A stretch of 64,000 nt of DNA from Tetracladium setigerum (Eukaryota > Ascomycota > Leotiomycetes > Helotiales), in the NCBI GenBank assembly GCA_031472005.1, contig PZJY01000008.1:2170001-2234000 (forward strand), given 5' to 3'. Positions within the stretch are counted from its first letter, which is position 1. Each line of letters opens with the position of its first letter. Shown in pieces: positions 57,343 through 64,000 of this stretch. Made by a program: the position numbers and the translations under genes. The notes below the pieces were generated by a model that was not told the DNA's origin, searched no databases, and worked only from the letters and a program-made list of their open reading frames with translations.

Positions 57343-58616
57343 TCACGGTTTTACCACTACTAAATTTCCAGACCCAGAGGTTTCGACCGCCTTATCAAAA
57401 GCCGCTTCGAGGCCATCAAGTCCATAGGTCGCAACAACCTCATGCCCACCAGCCTCTCCAAGCTTCAACACACCCGCCTCAACCAATTTTATGACTCCCC
57501 ACTGATCCTCCCGCTGATACATGAAATTTCCTCGAATCGTCAGGCTCTTGAAAACGACTGTTGCGTATGGGATGGGGAAAGTTGCATCCATGCGTCCACC
57601 CGATATGGACACTCGTCCATAGACCTTCAAAGCGGATACAGCAGCGGCTAAGTTGTTGCTGCCTGTCGCCGTAGGAGGCGAGATGTCAACGACAGCATCA
57701 ACAAGACCAAATGCTGCGAGCGCTTTGCTGTCGATTTCTAAATCGCCAGTCAAGGTGGCAGTGTGGATGGAGGGATGGCGTATCTTCAATCTGGCGAGAC
57801 CGCTGGCATTTCGACTTGCTGCGATGACACGAGCTCCCAACGCAACGGCGACGTCTACAGCCGCTGCACTGAAAGCACCAGTCGCTGGAGTGACGATGAT
57901 ACTTTCGCCAGCCTGAAGATTGATGCTGCGTAGGCTGGCATACAGCACGGTGGCGAGGTTGAGTTGGAGAATATCTGGCACTTTCAACCCCAATCCTCCT
58001 GAGGATGGGTCATCGAGGAGACGTTTCTCGTCAAGAGCGTATGTATTCTCAAGGGGAGCGACAACGTACTATCATTGAATTAGCATATGCTTTCGCTTAG
58101 TTTTCGAATGAGAATGGGAGCACGAAATGCGTCTTTTGATGCCGAGAAGGTGCTTCAAAGCATCTTTCGATCCCCGGTTTTGAACCGAAGAGCCGACTTT
58201 TCAACAGAACGTACCTCAGCACATGACCCATTTCGTGCGGTTGAAGCATAAAGATGGTTCGCCTCAGCCGTCATACCGACAAAGCCTCCCCAGAGAATCT
58301 GAACAGATGGGTCGTCCCTAGCACGGATAAAGCTATTGATAAGAACAAGCTGGCCCTCCTTCAATGATGTGGTATCGGGGCCAATCTTAGCAACACGGCC
58401 AATGGCATTAGAACCTGGGGTGATGGGATAGGGCAAAGGTGGGAAATGTGTCGCGGTGCCATGGTAAGTAGCTTTTGCATTAGAATAAATCCAAATGGCC
58501 TCGACTTTGATGAGGATAGAGCCGAATGAGACGTCGGGAACTGGAATGTTCTCGACGCTTGAGATTCCGGGTCCTGTTTGGATGATGGCACGCATGATTG
58601 TAGGAAGAGGTGACAT
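57343..58616 (-). CDS. medium-chain oxidoreductase, quinone reductase / enoyl reductase-like, zinc-free
   Basis: Exons 58616-58215 and 58068-57343 give 375 residues. The GroES-like N-terminal half has SILIKVEAIWIYSNAKATYH, YPITPGSNAIGRVAKIGPDT and a stretch EAIWIYSNAKA lacking the catalytic-zinc cysteine of alcohol dehydrogenases. The NADPH-binding half has NLQAGESIIVTPATGAFSAA (a variant of the AxGxxG Rossmann turn, here TPATGAFS), VAVALGARVIAASRNASGL and GRVSISGGRMDATFP. Fungal relatives act as quinone reductases or as enzymes of secondary metabolism. It is divergent from a Zn2Cys6 regulator only 556 bases away, so co-regulation is a reasonable inference. The substrate cannot be read from the sequence. 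Confidence 0.86.
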
Positions 58617-59172
58617 TTTGATCTTTGCTTTGCAATTTTGTGGGATTGTAAGGTTTGGACGACGACGTAGTTGATCTCTCTTGAGTGTTAGAATCGGATT
58701 CTAGGAGGAATCTTGGGCTCTATATAGACTTTCTTTTGTCTCTAGAGCGTTCTAATTGCGACATTGATAAGTCCACCGCGAGCGGGTGTTGGTTTACGAC
58801 TGGAGGTTAGCTCGCCGACAGTTAGATTTGCTCATTGGCAAGTGCCTGCTGGAATGTTTACGAACGGAAGCCGGACCCCTCATCACAAGCTAGTATATGC
58901 ATCATTCACAAACCGGGTTCAATTAGAAGATTTTTATCTCAACTCCTGTTGTGTATGCTCTTGAGGATGAGTACCTAGGTGAGTTCGCGTATTATGATGT
59001 TTACGAACGCGGGTTAGACTGTATTTAAGAGCTTAGCGAGGTACAGTATTTCCGCTTGGCACCCGTTAAGTCCGTTCCTATCTCCTCCACTCTCACCTCA
59101 TTATGATTTCACGTCAAGATCATCTTCACCCCAAACCCAGCATTCTTAATCGCGATATCTTTACTTACCAGA
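58617..59172. promoter_or_regulatory. shared divergent promoter, oxidoreductase / Zn2Cys6 factor
   Basis: 556 bases between two start codons. A TATATAG box at 58721-58727 (read on the minus strand as CTATATA) lies about 105 bases upstream of the oxidoreductase ATG. CGG-AAG-CCG at 58865-58873 is a short inverted pair of the triplets used by Zn2Cys6 dimers, but 3-base spacing is not one I can assign to a known factor. Confidence 0.5.
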
Positions 59173-60598
59173 ATGCCGCCCAACACAGGAACACAGTGTA
59201 AGGGTTTAATCCGTAGTCGGGGCAAGTCCGAGGGCAGCAGGTCAGCTGTTCGCAAGCGAAAAGCGCACAAGAATTCTAAGCTTGGATGTGCGAATTGTAA
59301 GTTAAGGAGTGTCAAGGTATGAAGGCAAAGTCTTAGCCAAAAATTACTTCTTCTCCCTTACTGGGATACCCGCTGAGATCGATCCTACAGTGCGATGAAC
59401 AAAAGCCAAGTTGCCAAAAATGCAAGTCCTTCATGGTACTTTGTACCTACGGCGCCAAGCTCGCACCAGACACCCTCTCTATGGAGGCCAGCTTCCAACT
59501 TGACTTGACTCCCACTATTCTCCAATCACCAGCGGTTCCTTTACCCATCCTAGGCTCCCCACACAGCCCAGAGACATATCAGCTTGTGTCAGAAGACATC
59601 AACCTGGTTGAAAAATTTCAGTCACGCTGTCTCTTCACTCTCGGCACGCCCTCCAGTCGGCGGAGGTATGCGGAGACGGTACTGCACATCGCATTCTCTG
59701 TGAGTTTCTCAAATGCGTGTAGATACCCCAGTAGTGAAGTCGTCTTAAGCTAATGTACTTCACTGGACAGAATCCCTTGGTCATGCACGCTGTACTTGCA
59801 ATGACACAGGTCCACGATTCAACAATAATCAAACCCTCATCCACTTCTGCTAGAGATACATTGACCCTCGCCTACCACTGGTACCACGCCGTCTCTTTAC
59901 TGCATCAAAAAATGTCTCGTACTATCATTCCAGCAGAGCGAGACGCAGTCTACATATCAGGTAACATGATTAGCTTGTGCTCATTCGCTACCATTGAAGC
60001 CAACACGCCAGCTGAAGCCTGGCCGTTGCGTCCCCCTTCGAAACTCGACTTATCATGGCTCAAGTTGTGCGATGGCAAACACATAGTCACACAATTGACG
60101 GATCCGTTGCGTAAAGAGGGCTGTTTCCACGATTCGGCCACAGCGATATATGATGCCTTTACCTTCATGAAAAAGACATTGGCAACTACTGCACCCTCCT
60201 TCAACTCCCTTCCCGACGGATTCTACGAGCTATTTGAACTCTCAATGGGGCGTGTTGGTAGTCCATACTATGACGCCGTCGTGGCTCTTTCCGAAGTCCT
60301 CCAGTTGGAGTTCTGCGAACAGAATTATCTCTTGCATATCTCGTTCTTGGGTGTTCTCGATGACGGCTTTCGCACTCTCTTGCGTCAGAGGGATGAGAGG
60401 GCGATATTGCTGTTGCTGTATTGGTATGCGAAGATCTGCGATCAGAGGTTATGGTGGCTGTGGAAGCAGGCGTGGACCGAGGGATTGGCGATTTGTGAGT
60501 TTCTCGAGCGAGCGTGGATGGAGAAGCCGGAATTGAGAGAGTTACTCGTATGGCCTTTGGCGAGGCTGACTGCTGCGTCGAGTGGTCGAGCAGTCTGA
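59173..60598 (+). CDS. Zn2Cys6 (zinc binuclear cluster) transcription factor
   Basis: Exons 59173-59316, 59391-59699 and 59771-60598 encode 426 residues. The DNA-binding cluster is perfect: C39-x2-C42-x6-C49-x6-C56-x2-C59-x6-C66 (KLGCANCKLRSVK / CDEQKPSCQKCKSFMVLC), split by intron 1. It is preceded by a basic RSAVRKRKAHKNSK. The rest (TYQLVSEDINLVEKFQSRCL, PLVMHAVLAMTQVHDSTI, LAYHWYHAVSLLHQKMS) resembles the short fungal regulatory domain of Upc2/sterol-uptake-like and C6 finger proteins. A zinc-cluster factor placed next to an oxidoreductase in divergent orientation is often a local regulator. The factor's target and inducer are unknown. Confidence 0.9.
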
Positions 60599-63396
60599 TC
60601 AAGGCATTAGGAGATGCCTAGAGCAAAACGTAATTTGTAATTAAGATCCAAATATAGACATGAAAAAAATTGGTACCCATAGTTCGGCATTGTCAAATTA
60701 ATTCCATACATTCTTCTTTCTTCGTATGGTCGTATGAAGCTCTGTTCTAGGAAATGCGACACGTGATCGCTTGCTATCAAAACAAGCATCCTCATAACCT
60801 TCAACTCGTACCGACCTCCGTACATACTCCACCCCGATCCCTGAACCTCGAAAAAGGTTCAAAATAGAAGGCCCAATAAATTACCTTCGTGTTCGCACGG
60901 ACTAAAACCTTCAAAAAGAGTTCAAAATGGTCAAACGGCGAGGCCAGTCATGCGATTCTCACAGGAGTCAAGTAGTAGGGTCTCCTTGAAACGGAGCCTC
61001 GTGTTCACGGCAAATAGTAAAAGAAGTTGTCACGGTAGACGCCTACGTGGACGGCGCCGAGAAAAATCCGAACTGTTTTGGCCATCATCCGCGGTACTGT
61101 AGGAAAGCGCTGGCTGTGTGGATTTTTTTTTTGCCGCGTGGATTGTTTGGAGACATGGCCGTTGAATCGGAAGCTTAAATTTCTTGGTTTTGTTACAATA
61201 CTTTGGATCGTGGGACCGAACGAGATGTAGTGCAACTTGTAAATGCAGGAACTCCCTCCACAAGCTTTCATGATTTCCGTGGGGTTGCACTGGAAGGAAT
61301 TCATTGCTAAGGGTAAAGCTTATGGCCGTCGTTTGCTTCTGTTAAAATTTGAGGCTTGTGGCCCTATTCCACAAGTACAAAGAACTCCGTAGAGTGTAGA
61401 CAGCCACCAAAAATTCGTGTTTCTCGATTTCCGTGGAGAGTCGTCTTGATTCGGTCGTGACGGCCGGGCCCACGCCAAGTTTGTGGAGATCTACTCCAGA
61501 ACGATCAGACATCTCCCGCTTTGAAGATTTGAAGGAAACATCCTCGACGTCTCAGCTCGCCTCAATCCACTGTAGATCAGCAGAAATCGCGTAAGAGGAA
61601 AAAAAGAAAGTTGTTTGCGTTTCCCACGGCAATTCGAAGATTCCAATAGTATTTGCTGAATCAGGTTCATCATGCCATCATCGTGGGATGTAACTCCAGC
61701 TTAAGCAAGCACCAATTACGCCCCTGAATCATCAAATGCAGCGAACAGAGACCCAATCACGGCTGGTCCTTGTGCCACGAGTGGTACATATTCCCCGACC
61801 TATTCTCTAGAAATGCGATTACTGTGCCTACCTCGTGTACATTTGACTTGTCCGTATTGATTGTGTTTTTTTCCCAGTCAAGCCATTTGAATATTGGAGG
61901 CAAAAAGTATTGCTTTCGGGCTGAGACTCGATGTTCATGAGAAATGAACTCTGATATACTGCTTGTTAAATGATTATTGCGGGGAGAAGGTAGATCGGAT
62001 CAGGGAACCGATCAGCGCAATAAACAAGCATTCTGGCTGCACGACTCTGTGTCACTTTGTGTGCAGAATTGCAATTGGCCCCGTAGAGTTTGACATGTGT
62101 GGGTGGGTGTGAGATGGAGAAACTTGTGCATGTTTCCGTTTCCAGATTATCTGGGTATTTTGCGGAGTTGGTCCGTAGAGAGCGTAGGAGTGATGATCAA
62201 ATGACGAGTAGTTTTACCCAGCTAACAAGTAGACAGAGGGCTTTCACAGAAGCAGTAAGTATACTGCGCATAGACCGCGATACTATGAAGCGTTTGCTTA
62301 TTTTTGTTCTGCGCTTGAACACCAAATTCGAATGTACGGAGTTTCCGTAGACTTTCCTGGGGAGGGGAGTATTATTGAGATGGCGACTCCGTATTATTCT
62401 CGCTTCCAAAACATACACTGGTCTAGATCGAGGCACGATACCCCCAAGACTCGTATCCATCCCAGCCTGCTGAGGATGTGCTACAGGCATCACAGTATTA
62501 AGATTAGCCTAATAAATGCGCTAAATACGACCCCGAATTTTGCACTCCCAAGCAATTCTAGCCCACATCACACGTACGCCCTCACGTATGCTGCTCTTGG
62601 CTTTTGTGAAGTTCAGACGAGATGTTGTTCTTCTCAAATTCATTTTCATAATCAAGAATCATCAAGGCGAGGAGAGCCTCAAAGCTCGAAGTTAGAAATT
62701 GGTAGTGAGACAAAACGGATACTCGTAGGGAATCAATATAGTTTCAACACCTAAACCAAACTCAACTTTTGCCCTGCGGAGCCTACCTCCGTCCTCAATA
62801 ACCCAACCCACCTTTACTCACATCCCACATTATGAGCACACCTTTGCGGACAGTTAGTCAGGTAACCAGAAAACAGGGGACACGAGAACAAGGGGTACAC
62901 GGACGCCGACATGCATAAGTCGAAGCTTTAACCAAGGATCTAGACTCACCATTCGACCGAAGAGTTAGTCTCTATATATCAATCTAAGCACCCCACCCCT
63001 TCCTCTCCTCTGCCCTACTTCTTTTCCCCTTGTTACCATCTCTCATCTCCTCACATTTGTTCTTTGCGCTGTTCTATCCATTAGCGATTTATTCCCAATA
63101 CTTCCCGTGAAAAACGCCCATTAGAGTTTCGTGGGGGAATATTTACACTTCTGTCGCATTTTTAAAGTGGTGATTTCATCGCGTGCTTGAGTGGCTTGCT
63201 TTCTCAACACTCGCGATTGCTTTCTTCTTCCAAAGCTGGCGACAAAACAAGACAAGACAGGAGAACTGACAGGAATTGTCCCTCGGCTGCGGCATAAATA
63301 AACAAAGAAACCACCCGACGCTTCATTTCATCTCAACCAACAGCGACAAACAATTCTAAACCTCGCGCTCTCAAAGGATTCAAACAAATCGCGAAG
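60599..63396. other. 2.8 kb gene-free stretch
   Basis: No supportable gene: the longest minus-strand frame (61304-61005, 99 codons) has no domain, no intron logic and low-complexity codon use. CACGTG at 60760-60765. The last 430 bases before the right-edge gene include TATATAT at 62973-62979 and a pyrimidine-rich leader. Confidence 0.55.
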
Positions 63397-64000
63397 ATGC
63401 ATCTCCCTTCTACTCTCCTCCTCCTACTGGCGTCGCGCCTTGCAACCTCGGTCCCAATAGTCTCTTCCTCACCACCACCAAGCTGCATTGAAGGCAATTG
63501 CGACCCAGCTATCCTCCGTCACCTCACTACACTTCACATCGCTTCGTCAAACCCCTTCAGCAACATCAACAATGAAGCCACCGAAACCAAACCCTCCTCC
63601 TCTCCCACCACCAACAATGGCCGCTTAATCATCTCCATCTCCAGCTTAGCCAACGAAGCCATTTCCGCCGAAAAACCAATCTCTACACTCCACCTCACCT
63701 CTCTCCCAGGCAATCCAGAGAAGGAACGACAACAATCCCTCGCGCTCTTGAAGGTTATGGAGGGGGAGAACGCCAATCCAGATGATCACATTCACCTCCA
63801 TGAACTCCCCAAGGACGACCTCGCCAGCTTCTGGACATCCGAGCAAGCCTCTCGTGGTGCGGACAAGCCTCATGGATGTCATGGAGGTCGAAAGCTTGAT
63901 CAATTCATCTACCTACCAGGCAACATCTACATCAAATCCACCCAATACATCTCTCGACGTCCCGACATCGCGGTCGTTGGCATCGTTTTAGCGTTCTTGT
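63397..64000 (+). CDS. secretory-pathway protein of unknown function, partial at the right edge
   Basis: The ATG at 63397 opens a frame that has no stop before the window ends (201 codons plus one base). The N-terminus MHLPSTLLLLLASRLATSVP is a clear signal peptide. The mature part has a cysteine pair (SCIEGNCDPA), an S/T/P-rich segment, and HGCHGGRKLDQFIYLPGNIY near the end. A hydrophobic stretch (IAVVGIVLAFL) begins at the edge and is probably a transmembrane helix, which would make this a type I membrane protein. The frame is supported by signal peptide, codon regularity and leader, but the family is not recognised and no homologue was checked. Confidence 0.65.
   Translation, partial: MHLPSTLLLLLASRLATSVPIVSSSPPPSCIEGNCDPAILRHLTTLHIASSNPFSNINNEATETKPSSSPTTNNGRLIISISSLANEAISAEKPISTLHLTSLPGNPEKERQQSLALLKVMEGENANPDDHIHLHELPKDDLASFWTSEQASRGADKPHGCHGGRKLDQFIYLPGNIYIKSTQYISRRPDIAVVGIVLAFL

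Noticed and set aside
61005..61304. 99-codon minus-strand frame in the 2.8 kb gap
   Set aside because: No domain, no splice logic and no conserved-looking blocks; chance frame.

Overview
The window looks like nuclear DNA of a filamentous ascomycete (Pezizomycotina). Nearly all genes carry short GT-AG introns of about 45-125 bases. The gene set is fungal: a Zn2Cys6 regulator, fungal Hol1-type and Dal5-type permeases, the Sos7 kinetochore protein, a fungal STAND-type N-terminal domain, and a remnant of a CbbX-like AAA+ protein. Protein flavour suggests Leotiomycetes (Botrytis/Sclerotinia relatives), but that rests on recall of families and not on a search.

Layout: 1-10.9 kb holds an Hsp20 with heat-shock elements, an RS-rich splicing-type protein, SOS7, RPL37, ELP6 and a DHCR24-like FAD oxidoreductase. 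11.7-18.2 kb holds an unrecognised nuclear-looking protein, CSN6 and a sorbitol-dehydrogenase-like enzyme. 20.7-26.2 kb holds VPS17 and the mitochondrial GTPase MEF2. 28.5-34 kb holds L-rhamnose mutarotase, a mitochondrial-type thioredoxin protein and a Hol1-type MFS transporter. 34.8-45.6 kb is a nutrient-acquisition region: sulfatase, Dal5-family permease, secreted GH28 rhamnogalacturonase-like enzyme, a decayed AAA+ gene and a TauD/Jlp1-type dioxygenase. 46-56.3 kb holds a Q/P-rich protein, a tRNA-Lys relic, a PA-TM-RING ubiquitin ligase, a STAND-N plus coiled-coil protein and GPI2. 57.3-60.6 kb holds a divergent oxidoreductase/Zn2Cys6 pair. A partial secretory-type protein runs off the right edge. 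Large gene-free stretches lie at 18.2-20.7, 26.2-28.6 and 60.6-63.4 kb.

Functionally this is mostly housekeeping (translation, tRNA modification, COP9, retromer, GPI anchors, kinetochore) plus carbon and sulfur scavenging: pectin rhamnose handling (GH28, RhaM) and organic sulfur use (sulfatase, Dal5-type permease, sulfonate-type dioxygenase).

The most striking window-wide signal is that six otherwise intact genes (DHCR24-like, MEF2, thioredoxin, sulfatase, RING, GPI2) and the AAA+ remnant each switch reading frame once, always in the same direction. Each is repaired by one added base, usually in a short C or G run. Because MEF2 and GPI2 are conserved housekeeping genes, consensus (sequencing) deletions are more likely than seven real mutations. 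No CRISPR array, intact transposon or bacterial-type operon was seen, and I did not find a convincing new biological system.
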